This document shows, piece by piece, positions 52,029 through 61,351 of a stretch of 64,000 bases of DNA; within the stretch, counting starts at the first letter, position 1, and each line of letters opens with the position of its first letter. The position numbers and the translations under genes were made by a program. The notes under the pieces were generated by a model that was not told the DNA's origin, did no database searches, and saw nothing but the letters and a program-made list of their open reading frames with translations. The stretch covers positions 1,542,491 to 1,606,490 of the forward strand of contig NZ_CP048795.1 in NCBI RefSeq assembly GCF_011006175.1, read 5' to 3'. The DNA comes from Hydrogenobacter sp. T-8. Its GTDB lineage: Bacteria; Aquificota; Aquificia; Aquificales; Aquificaceae.

Positions 52029-53030
52029 TTACCCCCCTACTTTAAACATCTCCACCTTCTTTGGCATTATACCAGTTTTGATAAGCTCAAGCCTTTGTTC
52101 TGAATATCTGTCTGACCTCTCAGCCCAGACCCTTCTGACAAAATCCCTTATGTCTTCTTCTCCCGCATGGCTTCTTATAAGTTCCTTTATGTTAGGACCA
52201 TCCTGAGCAAAGAGACATGTAAGCAGTCTTCCATCTGCGGTGAGCCTGAGCCTGTTGCAGTCTCCACAAAAGGGTTGGGTTATAGAGGATATAAAGCCCA
52301 CCTCCAGACCATCGTCCTTGTATCTATACCTTTGTGCCACTTCTCCGCGATAGGACTTCTCCACAGGCTCAAGCTCAAAGTGTTCGCTGAGAAGCTCCAG
52401 CATCTCCCGTGCGGAGTAAACCCTCTCAAGGGACCAACCGTTGAGGTTTCCCACATCCATAAACTCTATAAACCTTACCACCACACCCATACCCTTAAAA
52501 AACCTTGCTATGTCTAGTATCTCTCCATCATTAACACCCCTTATGACACAAACATTCACCTTCACAGGCTTTAGCCCAACCTTTAGAGCCTCCTCAATGC
52601 CTTCAATTATCTGAGAGACCTTTACATTTCTTCCCACAAGCCTTGAGAAGACCTCATCCTTAAGAGAATGGAGACTTACGGTAATTCTTCTGAGCCCAGC
52701 CTCTTTTAAGACCCTTGCCTTTTCTTTAAGAAAGAAGCCGTTGGTGGTGAGGCTTATGTCCTCAAGGGGAAGCTCTGAAAGGTATCCTACAAGGTTTTCA
52801 AGATGCCTTCTCAAAAGAGGTTCACCGCCGGTGAGCCTTACCTTTTTGATACCAAGGGGAATAACTGCTCTTACAAAGGTGGCTATTTCCTCAAAGGAGA
52901 GTAGCTCTTCACGGCTAAAAAATTCGTATTGCTCTCCCTCTGGCATACAGAAACTGCATCTGAAGTTGCACCGGTCCGTGACCGATATCCTCAGGTCGTG
53001 GAGCTCCCTTCCAAGGGTATCCCTAATCAT
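52029..53030 (-). CDS. moaA: GTP 3',8-cyclase MoaA
   Basis: 333 residues from ATG 53030, which overlaps the moaE stop as ATGA; a start 15 bases earlier is less likely. Radical-SAM [18 protein letters not shown], and the second cluster [19 protein letters not shown]. It makes the first molybdopterin intermediate. Followed in the pathway by moaC (16335) and moaE. Confidence 0.95.
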   Translation of the reverse strand: MIRDTLGRELHDLRISVTDRCNFRCSFCMPEGEQYEFFSREELLSFEEIATFVRAVIPLGIKKVRLTGGEPLLRRHLENLVGYLSELPLEDISLTTNGFFLKEKARVLKEAGLRRITVSLHSLKDEVFSRLVGRNVKVSQIIEGIEEALKVGLKPVKVNVCVIRGVNDGEILDIARFFKGMGVVVRFIEFMDVGNLNGWSLERVYSAREMLELLSEHFELEPVEKSYRGEVAQRYRYKDDGLEVGFISSITQPFCGDCNRLRLTADGRLLTCLFAQDGPNIKELIRSHAGEEDIRDFVRRVWAERSDRYSEQRLELIKTGIMPKKVEMFKVGG

Positions 53031-53449
53031 GCTCCAAGCACCCACTCACCCTTCCCGTTGCTGAAAACTTCCTTTTTCCATATGGGTGCTCTCTTCTTTA
53101 CCTCATCCACCGCATACCTGCATGCCCTGAAGGTTTCATCCCTGTGCCCGCCAAAGACCACCACCATGAAGGAGGGCTCTCCCACCCTTACTACACCAAG
53201 CCTGTGATGTATAAAGACTTCTCGGACTGGAAATTCTCTCAGGGTTTCCTCTCTTATCTCCTCCATGACCTTAATAGCCATATCTGGAAAGGCTTCATAG
53301 TGAAGCTCTACCACGTCGCCGTCTTCGGGTGCGGACCTGGCAATGCCCAGAAAAACGAGACCTGCACCGCAGTCCTGGGGAGGTTGATACTCAGCCAGCA
53401 CACGCTCTGCACCGATCCACTCCACACCGAGGTAAACTTTGGGAACCAT
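53027..53449 (-). CDS. moaE: Molybdopterin synthase catalytic subunit
   Basis: 140 residues. [11 protein letters not shown] contains the catalytic Lys, and [13 protein letters not shown] is the MoaE core. It converts cPMP to molybdopterin with MoaD, not seen here. TATAAT lies 7 bases before the start codon on the minus strand. Confidence 0.95.
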   Translation of the reverse strand: MVPKVYLGVEWIGAERVLAEYQPPQDCGAGLVFLGIARSAPEDGDVVELHYEAFPDMAIKVMEEIREETLREFPVREVFIHHRLGVVRVGEPSFMVVVFGGHRDETFRACRYAVDEVKKRAPIWKKEVFSNGKGEWVLGA

Positions 53450-53518
53450 ATGTATAATTATATGTCTTGCTTTTAAGGTTTTTAATGACCTACCTCAAAA
53501 AGTTTTAAACTATTATAC

Positions 53519-54523
53519 ATGCCAGAGGTCAAGAGTAAGCTGAGCAAGGCTCAGAAGGCGGCCATACTGCTGATGGCAATGCCACCACAGGTAGCGGTGG
53601 AGGTGATGAAAGAGCTGTCTGAGGATGAAATTCAGGAGATATTGCTTCATGCTACAAACATTGAAGGGATAACCCTCAAGGATATAGAGGAGGTAGCAAA
53701 GGAGTTTATAGAAGAATACAAGGCAACTTCCTTTATAACCCCAGACATAGACGCCTTGCTTGAGTTTGCGAGAAAGGCTCTGCCACCGGACAAGTTTGCC
53801 AAAATATACGAGTTTCTCAGCAGTTCAAACCTGATAAAGAGCTTTCAGGAACTGGAGAGGGTTGACAGCAAAATATTGGCGAACATATTGATGGGTGAGC
53901 ATCCCCAAACCATAGCGGTAGTTTTGTCCCAGCTAAACCCGAACAAGTCTGCAGAAATATTGAAGCTACTACCAGATACCCTCGCCATAGAGGTGGTAAA
54001 AAGGCTTGCAACCCTTGAAAACATATCCCCCGAGTTCTTCGGAGAGCTGATAGAGGTTCTTGCAGAGGAGATAAGGAGTATGGGAGTAAGCGGTATAATG
54101 CAAAAGATGGAAGGCATAACCCTTACCGCAGAGCTCCTAAACATGCTTGACAGAGACACCACCAACAGAATACTGGCAAAGCTAGATGAGGAAGACCCCT
54201 ACCTTTCGGAGAAGATAAAGGAGAAGATGTTCACCTTTGAAGATATAAGGAAGCTGGATAACAGAGCCATCGTGGAGATACTAAAGGCTGTGGAAAAGAG
54301 CACTCTTATAATAGCCCTAAAGGGTGCACCCGAGGATATAAAAGAAAAGTTCTTCTCCAACATGTCCAAAAAGGCTGCGGACATAATGAGGGAAGACATG
54401 GATGCCCTCGGACCAGTAAGGGCTTCTGAGGTGGAAAAGGCTCAAAAGCAGGTTATACAGGTAATAAAGAGCTTGGCGGACCAGGGGATAATAGACATTA
54501 CTGGCGGTGAGGCTTATGTCTGA
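53519..54523 (+). CDS. fliG: Flagellar motor switch protein FliG
   Basis: 334 residues. Three-domain layout of FliG, with EHPQTIAVVLSQL (middle domain) and the C-terminal charged helix region including MSKKAADIMREDMDALGPV. It couples stator force to rotor turning. First of a fliG-fliH-fliI run with overlapping ends. Confidence 0.96.
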   Translation: MPEVKSKLSKAQKAAILLMAMPPQVAVEVMKELSEDEIQEILLHATNIEGITLKDIEEVAKEFIEEYKATSFITPDIDALLEFARKALPPDKFAKIYEFLSSSNLIKSFQELERVDSKILANILMGEHPQTIAVVLSQLNPNKSAEILKLLPDTLAIEVVKRLATLENISPEFFGELIEVLAEEIRSMGVSGIMQKMEGITLTAELLNMLDRDTTNRILAKLDEEDPYLSEKIKEKMFTFEDIRKLDNRAIVEILKAVEKSTLIIALKGAPEDIKEKFFSNMSKKAADIMREDMDALGPVRASEVEKAQKQVIQVIKSLADQGIIDITGGEAYV

Positions 54524-55208
54524 GTTCAAACCGCTTCATCATCTACATGACCTGGAGCCTAAGGAAAGTGAGCGGACTTTAAAGGCTGAAGGTGTTCAGG
54601 AGGAAAGGGATAACCCTTGCGAGGAGTTAGAGCTAAGATGGCAGGCGGATATGGAAAAACTTAAGGATGAGCTGAGAGCTTTGAAGTTCCAGCTGGAAAG
54701 CCTTGAAAAGGAAAAAGCAAAGGTTGTTGAGGAAAGGGATAGCCTTCTTAGGGAACTGGAGGACAGAAGAGCTGTGGAGGAGCTTCTTGAAAGGGTCCAT
54801 GAGAAGTTGGCGGAGGCTCTTAAAACTGTGAGGGTAAGTATGGAAGAAAGCACGATTGAGATTGTGAAAGACCTTTTGAAAAAAATACTCCTTAGCCAAG
54901 TGTTGCCAAAGGAGGACCTAATACTAAGGCTTTTATCAAAAGTTCTTGAAACTGGTATTGAACTCAGGGGTCAGATAAATCTGTACCTGAACCCTTACGA
55001 TTCTCAGAGGCTCTCTCCATATATGGAAAGGCTCAAGGAGAAAATGGGCAGTGCGGTTGAGCTAAACATCCTTGTGAGGGAAGACCTTAAGGAAGGCGAA
55101 TTCCTCTTAGAGACCCCCAAGGTCTGGATAGAAAGACGCTATGAAGATATAATTCAGGACCTTTTGGAGAATATGAAGGATGAAGGGGGTGTTCAGGGTA
55201 TATCATAA
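54516..55208 (+). CDS. fliH: Flagellar assembly protein FliH
   Basis: 230 residues from ATG 54516, which overlaps fliG by 8 bases. A long coiled coil (about 45-110) followed by a FliH/YscL-type C-terminal domain. It binds and restrains the FliI ATPase. Sequence is poorly conserved, but the position between fliG and fliI supports the call. Confidence 0.85.
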   Translation: MSEFKPLHHLHDLEPKESERTLKAEGVQEERDNPCEELELRWQADMEKLKDELRALKFQLESLEKEKAKVVEERDSLLRELEDRRAVEELLERVHEKLAEALKTVRVSMEESTIEIVKDLLKKILLSQVLPKEDLILRLLSKVLETGIELRGQINLYLNPYDSQRLSPYMERLKEKMGSAVELNILVREDLKEGEFLLETPKVWIERRYEDIIQDLLENMKDEGGVQGIS

Positions 55209-56457
55209 GGTTTACAGGGCGAGCGGTGTTTACCTTGAGGCATACAACACGGAGGGAGCGGTAGGAGACCATGTGATAGTATATCCACAGAAAAACAAGC
55301 CGGTAGAGGGCGAGATAATAGGCTTTAACGAGGACAGATGCATAATAATGCCCTTTAGCCAACCCTCTGGAATAAAAGCAGGAGATAGGGTGTGGATAAG
55401 GAAGGAGCATGTGTCCACAGTAGTGGGGAAGAACCTACTCGGTGAACTCCTTGACCCCTTTGGAAGGAGGCTCTCGGATGGTTCACTGCCAGCGGGAGAG
55501 AAGAAACCAATTCTCTTAGAAGATATAAACCCCATGGAGAGGGAAAGGATAAAAGAGGTTTTTGACTGTGGTATAAGGTCTGTAAACGCACTACTGACCC
55601 TGGGAAAGGGCCAAAAGGTGGGCATATTCGCCGGAGCTGGCGTGGGTAAGAGCACACTTTTGGGGATGATAGTAAGAAACAGCAAGGCTGATGCTGTAGT
55701 CCTTGCTCTTATAGGTGAGAGGGGAAGAGAGGTAAGAGAGTTTGTGGAGGATGTGCTCGGCGAGGAAGGAAAGAAAAGGAGCATAATAGTGGTCACCACC
55801 TCAGACCAGACACCCATACTAAAGGTGAAGGGTGCTCTCAGTGCATTAGTGCATGCAAGATACTTGGCAGACCAAGGCATGGATGTGCTTTTGGTTATGG
55901 ATTCCATCACTAGGCTTGCCATGGCTCAGAGAGAGGTGGGGTTATCGGCGGGAGAGCCTCCCACCATGAAGGGCTACACGCCTTCTGTTTTTTATATGCT
56001 TTCAAAAGTAGTTGAAAACTGCGGGAAGTTTAGGAAAGGCAGTATAACGGGCATTTTCAGCGTTTTGGTGGAAGGTGATGATATAAGCCTTGACCCAGTG
56101 GCAGATTCCCTAATGGGTGTCCTTGATGGGCATATAATCCTCTCAAGAAAGAGGGCAAACGCAGGCATATACCCCGCCGTAGACCCCGTAAGAAGCCTCA
56201 GCAGGCTCATGCCTCAGGTGGTAAGCAAGGAACATATGCAGGTGGCCATGTATGTCAGAGAAATCCTGAGTGCCTATGAGGCTATGGAGGACATGGTAAA
56301 CCTTGGTCTTTACAGTCCGGGTAGCAACCCTCTTGTAGACAGGGCGGTAAGGCATCAGGAGGAGCTAAGGGAGTTTTTCAAGCAGAAGGTGGTGGAAAAG
56401 GTAAGCTACGAGGATAGCTTGGAAGCATTGAAAAGTCTATACGGAAAACTGATATAA
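55180..56457 (+). CDS. fliI: Flagellum-specific ATPase FliI
   Basis: 425 residues. Walker A GAGVGKST, Walker B region LLVMDSITRLAMAQREV and GYTPSVF. It is the F1-beta-like ATPase of the flagellar export apparatus. Its start overlaps the end of fliH by 29 bases. Confidence 0.95.
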   Translation: MKGVFRVYHKVYRASGVYLEAYNTEGAVGDHVIVYPQKNKPVEGEIIGFNEDRCIIMPFSQPSGIKAGDRVWIRKEHVSTVVGKNLLGELLDPFGRRLSDGSLPAGEKKPILLEDINPMERERIKEVFDCGIRSVNALLTLGKGQKVGIFAGAGVGKSTLLGMIVRNSKADAVVLALIGERGREVREFVEDVLGEEGKKRSIIVVTTSDQTPILKVKGALSALVHARYLADQGMDVLLVMDSITRLAMAQREVGLSAGEPPTMKGYTPSVFYMLSKVVENCGKFRKGSITGIFSVLVEGDDISLDPVADSLMGVLDGHIILSRKRANAGIYPAVDPVRSLSRLMPQVVSKEHMQVAMYVREILSAYEAMEDMVNLGLYSPGSNPLVDRAVRHQEELREFFKQKVVEKVSYEDSLEALKSLYGKLI

Positions 56458-56467
56458 TTTTAATACC

Positions 56468-57781
56468 ATGGTGGAGCTGAGGTCCTATGCGGAAGAAAGG
56501 GTGGAGCTTGCCCGCTCCACGCTCAGAAGGCTCATGTCCCTAAAAACAGACATAAAGGACAAAACCCTCCTGAGAGCCGCAGAGCTTTTACAAGAAAGAA
56601 GGGATTTTATAAAGGAAGAAAACCAAAAGGACATAGAATACGCAAAATCTCAAGGGCTTTCACCTGCTCTTATAGACAGACTACTTCTCAATGACAAACG
56701 AATAGAGGGTATGGCAAAGGTTCTAAGGGATGTGGCGTCTTTACCAGACCCGGTGGGAGAGATAACGCGTATGTGGACGCGTCCTAATGGTCTACAGGTG
56801 GGAAAAATGCGTGTTCCTCTTGGAGTTATCTTTATTGTCTACGAGGCAAGACCTAACGTCACTATAGAAGCCGCCTCTTTGTGTATGAAATCTTCAAACG
56901 CTGTAATCTTAAGGGGTGGAAAGGAAGCCATAAACTCCAACAGGGCTCTTGTGGAGGTGCTTCGTCAAGCCTGTAGAGAAACGGGTTTTCCAGAGGAGGC
57001 GGTTCAATTTATAGACAGACCAGAGAGGGAGATAGTGTGGGAGATACTGGGTATGGAGGGCAAGGTGGACGTGGCAATTCCAAGGGGCGGTGAGAGCCTC
57101 ATTAGGGCGGTGGCAGAAAGGGCAAAGGTGCCAGTTATAAAGCATTACAAGGGAGTTTGCAACATATATGTGGATGAGGAGGCGGACCTTACAAAGGCTT
57201 ACCATATAGTCTACAACGCAAAGGTGCAAAGACCCTCTGTCTGTAATGCGGTGGAGAACCTCATAATCCACAAAAGTCTCTTAAATACCTTCTGGGTAAA
57301 GATGGCGGATATCTTAGGAAAGGCAGGAGTGGAGCTAAGGTGCGACCCAGAAAGCCTTGAGGTGATAAAGTCCAGACCAGAGCTTTCTCATGTAAAGGCA
57401 GTCCCTGCCACGGAAGAGGACTACTATGAGGAGTTTCTTGACCTTATACTTGCAGTTAAAACGGTAGAAAGCCTTGAAGAAGCCATAGAGTTTATAGAAA
57501 AATATGGTTCAAAGCACTCAGATGCCATAATAACGGAAAACTACACAAAAGCCATGAAGTTCATAAAGGAAGTGGACTCCGCAGCGGTCTATGTGAACGC
57601 TTCCACCCGCTTTACAGATGGCAACGAGTTTGGTCTTGGTGCGGAGATGGGTATATCCACCGATAAAATTCATGCAAGAGGTCCGATGGCTCTTGAGGAG
57701 CTAACCATTGAGAAGTTTATAATTTTTGGTAATGGACAGTTAAGAGACAACGTGGGAGTTCCTCCCGAATGGATGCAATAG
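56468..57781 (+). CDS. proA: Gamma-glutamyl phosphate reductase
   Basis: 437 residues. The catalytic Cys is in QRPSVCNAVENLI; VIFIVYEARPNVT and FGLGAEMGISTDKIHARGPM are family signatures. Second step of proline synthesis; proB is not in the window. TATAAT is 9 bases before the ATG. Confidence 0.97.
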   Translation: MVELRSYAEERVELARSTLRRLMSLKTDIKDKTLLRAAELLQERRDFIKEENQKDIEYAKSQGLSPALIDRLLLNDKRIEGMAKVLRDVASLPDPVGEITRMWTRPNGLQVGKMRVPLGVIFIVYEARPNVTIEAASLCMKSSNAVILRGGKEAINSNRALVEVLRQACRETGFPEEAVQFIDRPEREIVWEILGMEGKVDVAIPRGGESLIRAVAERAKVPVIKHYKGVCNIYVDEEADLTKAYHIVYNAKVQRPSVCNAVENLIIHKSLLNTFWVKMADILGKAGVELRCDPESLEVIKSRPELSHVKAVPATEEDYYEEFLDLILAVKTVESLEEAIEFIEKYGSKHSDAIITENYTKAMKFIKEVDSAAVYVNASTRFTDGNEFGLGAEMGISTDKIHARGPMALEELTIEKFIIFGNGQLRDNVGVPPEWMQ

Positions 57782-58113
57782 ACACGCAGGAGCTTATAGA
57801 TTTTCTAACTAAGGGAGAAGCCTCAGAGGCTTTGGAGAGATACTTTAAAGAGGTAGAAAGAAAAAAGGGTAAGATTTTCCTCTCCAACTACACTATTCTT
57901 GAGCTTGCATATCTTCTTGAATACAACTTCGGAGTAAGCAGGGAGCTTGTGGCTAAGAGTTTAAGGACTATAATTGAGGACAGGCTCTTCAAAGTAGAGG
58001 GTAAAAGGGAGCTGGAAGAGGCTCTCAAGCTATACGCAGAGGGGATGGACTTACTCAGTGCTTTAAAAGAGGTTCAGCTAATGAAAGCTAACGCAAAGAG
58101 GGTAAAGCTATGA
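57769..58113 (+). CDS. Degenerate PIN-domain-like protein
   Basis: 114 residues. DTQELIDFLTKG and LSNYTILELAYLLEYNFGVSRELV resemble the first two blocks of VapC-type PIN nucleases, but the expected acidic residues in the last block (DxxD) are missing: the sequence reads MDLLSALKEV. It is probably an inactive relative. It overlaps proA by 13 bases and the SulP gene by 4. Confidence 0.5.
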   Translation: MDAIDTQELIDFLTKGEASEALERYFKEVERKKGKIFLSNYTILELAYLLEYNFGVSRELVAKSLRTIIEDRLFKVEGKRELEEALKLYAEGMDLLSALKEVQLMKANAKRVKL

Positions 58114-59888
58114 AAATAAACATAACCTTTGACCTCGCACCCTTTCTCCCATGGCTAAGGGATTATGACAAGGATAAGTTTACCAGAGACCTTATAGCTG
58201 GACTTACGGTAGCTGCGGTGCTTGTGCCTCAATCTATGGCTTATGCCCTTTTGGCAGGCATGCCACCCATATACGGACTGTATGCCTCATTTCTTCCTGT
58301 TATTGTAGCTGCACTCTTTGGAAGCTCAAGGTTTCTGGCTACGGGTCCAGTCGCCATGACCGCCATTCTTACAAGCTCAGCCCTCTATGGGCTTGCGGAA
58401 CCATCCAGTGAAAGATGGGTTATGCTCGCCTCCGTGCTTGCCCTTATGGTGGGCTTTATAAGGTTGGTTGTGGGGGTGCTAAAGCTGGCTTTTGTGGTGG
58501 AGCTTATATCCACAAGCGTAATAATGGGTTTTACCAGCGCCGGTGCTCTTGTGATAGCCCTCAGTCAGGCGGGACATCTTCTTGGCTTTAAAATAACGCA
58601 GAGCACCCATATATACGAAGTGCTTGCGGACATAATAAGCAAGCTTTCCCAGACAAACCCCTATACGCTCGTGGTGGGCATAGTTGCCTACGCCATAATT
58701 TGGTTTTCAAAAAAGATAAGCCCCTTGATTCCCGGCGCCCTTTTGGCGGTCTTTATAACATCCATAGCCTCCTACTTTCTGGGACTTCAAAACCTTGGCG
58801 TTTCAATAGTGGGAGAAGTGCCCAGCGGTTTGCCTTCCCTCGAGGTGCCCTCTGTAGACTATAGGACCTTTTCCCAACTCTGGGTGGGTGCTCTTGTTAT
58901 ATCCGCCTTTGGACTTATGGAAGCTGTTGCCATAGCCAAACAGCTCGCCATAAAGGCAGGAGACAAGTGGGACCCCAATCAGGAGCTTATAGGTCAGGGT
59001 CTCGCCAACATAGTGGCAGGTCTCTTTAAGGGTTTTCCCGTAGGCGGCTCCTTTTCAAGGTCCGCCCTTAACTTTCAGCTTGGTGCAAAAACACCCATAG
59101 CCAGCGTCATAACGGGTTCAACTGTAGGTCTTACCCTGCTCTTTCTTGCACCCTTCTTCTATTATCTGCCCAAAGCCACCCTCTCAGCCATAGTGCTCTC
59201 CGCGGTTATAAACCTTATAAGACCCCAAGAGATATTAAAGCTCTACAGGATAAACCCTGTGGACGGTGTTGTAGCAGGGGTTACCTTTGCCACTGTCTTT
59301 TTCATGGACCTGTGGGTTGCCATAACCCTGGGAACGCTCATAGCCTTTGGTAGCTTTGTATACAAGACCATGTATCCAAGGATAGTCCTGCTCACAAGAA
59401 ATCCCCAGTCTTCCACCTTTGTGAACGCAGAAAGGGAGAAGTTGCCTGAATGCCCGCAGATACTCTACGTAAGACCCAACATGTCCATATACTTTGGCAA
59501 CGCAGAGTACGTATACGAGTATGTGCTTCAGAAGGTGGAAGAAAGGAAAAAGACCCTCAAGTTTGTCCTTCTTGACCTTGAGGCGGTCAACTACATGGAT
59601 GCCTCAGGCAGTTTGATGCTTGTGAGGCTACTGGATAGGATAAGGGCGATGGGTATAGAGCCAGCCTTTGCCAACATAGGATGCACCGTCTATCCCCTTC
59701 TTGAAAACGTGGAGTTTGACAAACATATGGATGTGGACTACGTGTTTGACTCAAAGGGTCAGTCCATAGTGGAGCTTTTCAAAAGGCTTGACCACGAGTA
59801 TTGTAGGAAGAAATGCCCCTATGCGGTCTTTAAAGAGTGTTGGACTGTAAAAGAACAGAACTTTAAGCCTATTGAAAGGGTGGCATAG
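58110..59888 (+). CDS. SulP-family anion transporter with STAS domain
   Basis: 592 residues. Multi-helix membrane domain with TRDLIAGLTVAAVLVPQSMA and GGSFSRSALN, followed by a cytoplasmic STAS domain (about 450-560, LLDLEAVNYMDASGSLMLVR). SulP members carry sulfate, bicarbonate or dicarboxylates; substrate not resolved. The tail carries a Cys cluster (YCRKKCPYAVFKECW) that is not standard for the family. It ends 1 base from the convergent nadD. Confidence 0.9.
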   Translation: MKINITFDLAPFLPWLRDYDKDKFTRDLIAGLTVAAVLVPQSMAYALLAGMPPIYGLYASFLPVIVAALFGSSRFLATGPVAMTAILTSSALYGLAEPSSERWVMLASVLALMVGFIRLVVGVLKLAFVVELISTSVIMGFTSAGALVIALSQAGHLLGFKITQSTHIYEVLADIISKLSQTNPYTLVVGIVAYAIIWFSKKISPLIPGALLAVFITSIASYFLGLQNLGVSIVGEVPSGLPSLEVPSVDYRTFSQLWVGALVISAFGLMEAVAIAKQLAIKAGDKWDPNQELIGQGLANIVAGLFKGFPVGGSFSRSALNFQLGAKTPIASVITGSTVGLTLLFLAPFFYYLPKATLSAIVLSAVINLIRPQEILKLYRINPVDGVVAGVTFATVFFMDLWVAITLGTLIAFGSFVYKTMYPRIVLLTRNPQSSTFVNAEREKLPECPQILYVRPNMSIYFGNAEYVYEYVLQKVEERKKTLKFVLLDLEAVNYMDASGSLMLVRLLDRIRAMGIEPAFANIGCTVYPLLENVEFDKHMDVDYVFDSKGQSIVELFKRLDHEYCRKKCPYAVFKECWTVKEQNFKPIERVA

Positions 59889-59889
59889 C

Positions 59890-60483
59890 TTATCTATAAA
59901 GACCCCTTGAAAGTATATACTCCTCCACCTTTTCTGGCACGAGCCATTTTACGCTTTTGCCTTCTTTTAGCCTTTGCCTTATCTCTGTTGAGGATACATC
60001 TACTCGTCTAACTGAAACAAGATGGAAATCCCTTCCTTCTTTAAGCTCTGGGAAATGCTCCCTTATGTAGCCTTTAACCTCCTGCCACCTGCCCTCTCTG
60101 TCTATTATCACAAAACCTGCAAGGGAAATAAGCTCCTTAGGCTTTTTCCACAGGTGAAGGCTCAAAAAGCTGTCCGCTCCTACGAGAAAATAAGGCTTTT
60201 GTCCAAGAATTTTGTGTAATTCCCTTGCGGTATCCACCGTGTAAGAAACTCCACCCCTCTCTATTTCTATCCTGCTTACCTCAAAGCCTTGAAAACCCTC
60301 TGTTGCAAGGCTCACCATGTTATACCTGTCCTTCGCACTTGCCCTGTGTGGCTCTTTTAGAGGTGCTTGATAAGCTGGTAAAAAAACTACCTTTTCAAAG
60401 CCCAAAAGCTCAAGGGTATCCCTTGCTACTAAAAGATGACCTATATGTATTGGGTCAAAACTACCACCAAAGAAAAGTTTCAT
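59890..60483 (-). CDS. nadD: Nicotinate-nucleotide adenylyltransferase
   Basis: 197 residues from ATG 60483; the longer frame to 60603 is a spurious extension into the divergent gene. LFFGGSFDPIHIGHLL has the HxGH motif, and VSSTEIRQRL is the C-terminal signature. Next step after nadC in NAD synthesis. TAAAAT lies 7 bases before the start. Confidence 0.95.
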   Translation of the reverse strand: MKLFFGGSFDPIHIGHLLVARDTLELLGFEKVVFLPAYQAPLKEPHRASAKDRYNMVSLATEGFQGFEVSRIEIERGGVSYTVDTARELHKILGQKPYFLVGADSFLSLHLWKKPKELISLAGFVIIDREGRWQEVKGYIREHFPELKEGRDFHLVSVRRVDVSSTEIRQRLKEGKSVKWLVPEKVEEYILSRGLYR

Positions 60484-60511
60484 GCTTATAATTTTATATT
60501 TGGCAGGTGAA

Positions 60512-61351
60512 ATGCGAGGTGGCAGTTTAAGTAAGTCTATTATAGGTTCATCTACTGCAAAGGGAGGTTTTGCCAACGAAAGAATTATAGCTGAGAAATT
60601 CAATAATTACAAATGGGATACTGATGCACAGTTGTGGCTAAGGTATATGGGATATGACCCGAAATTTATCAAAGAATTGAATGCAGAGGTTGTGCCTGTT
60701 AGAATATCATTAAAAGATGTAGTTAAATTCGGACTTGATAAAAATAAAGTCCTTGAAGAGCTCAAATATAAGAAAAGCGATGTCCAAGTTAGGATAGAAA
60801 TGTTATATAAAAGTGTCTACTTTGTGGAAAATATTTCTGTTAAGAAAGCCAATAGTGATGCAGATTATAACCAAGTGGATAAGAGAAAAGTTGAGGAATA
60901 TAGAAATATGTGGAACTTTGATGAAGAAATAACTACGTGGTTAAAGTACTTTACAGGAGAATTAGAACCACCTAAGGGTTTAAACAAAAGAGACAAGAGA
61001 AGGTTATTTCTTGATGAAATGCCTGAGGAAATTAGGAATAAGATAGTTAACTTTTTTAGGGAGAATAAAGTTCTTATTGTTTGTGATGTTATAAAGGGGA
61101 GAGGTTCACTATCTGCAGGATGGTTTATGGTTGCTAAGTATGACAAACTCAAAAATGAAACGAGTTTTGCGATAGCTAACATAAATTTAGCGATAAATAT
61201 ATTTGGTAGTGGTGAAGTAAGTATCTCACCAAAGGGAAGTCTGTATATAGGTAAGGTAGTTATGCAGAGAAAAGGAGGAACACCTGATCCGACAAAACTA
61301 CAGTTTAAGATAAAACCGTGCGAAATTTTCCGTGTAGGAGGATTAACATGA
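60512..61351 (+). CDS. Probable type II restriction endonuclease
   Basis: 279 residues from ATG 60512, with AGGTG before it. It overlaps the methyltransferase gene by 4 bases (ATGA), the standard layout of a type II pair. GGFANERIIAEKFNNY at the start and RKGGTPDPTKLQFKIKP near the end are seen in type II endonucleases; LEELKYKKSDVQVRI may hold the E-x-K part of a PD-(D/E)xK site. Codon use is strikingly A/T-rich compared with the neighbours, suggesting recent transfer. The recognition site is unknown. Confidence 0.7.
   Translation: MRGGSLSKSIIGSSTAKGGFANERIIAEKFNNYKWDTDAQLWLRYMGYDPKFIKELNAEVVPVRISLKDVVKFGLDKNKVLEELKYKKSDVQVRIEMLYKSVYFVENISVKKANSDADYNQVDKRKVEEYRNMWNFDEEITTWLKYFTGELEPPKGLNKRDKRRLFLDEMPEEIRNKIVNFFRENKVLIVCDVIKGRGSLSAGWFMVAKYDKLKNETSFAIANINLAINIFGSGEVSISPKGSLYIGKVVMQRKGGTPDPTKLQFKIKPCEIFRVGGLT

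Noticed and set aside
60484-60603. 40-residue N-terminal extension of NadD
   Set aside because: The family begins at the FGGSFDP motif; the extension is antisense to the endonuclease start and lies above the -10-like box.
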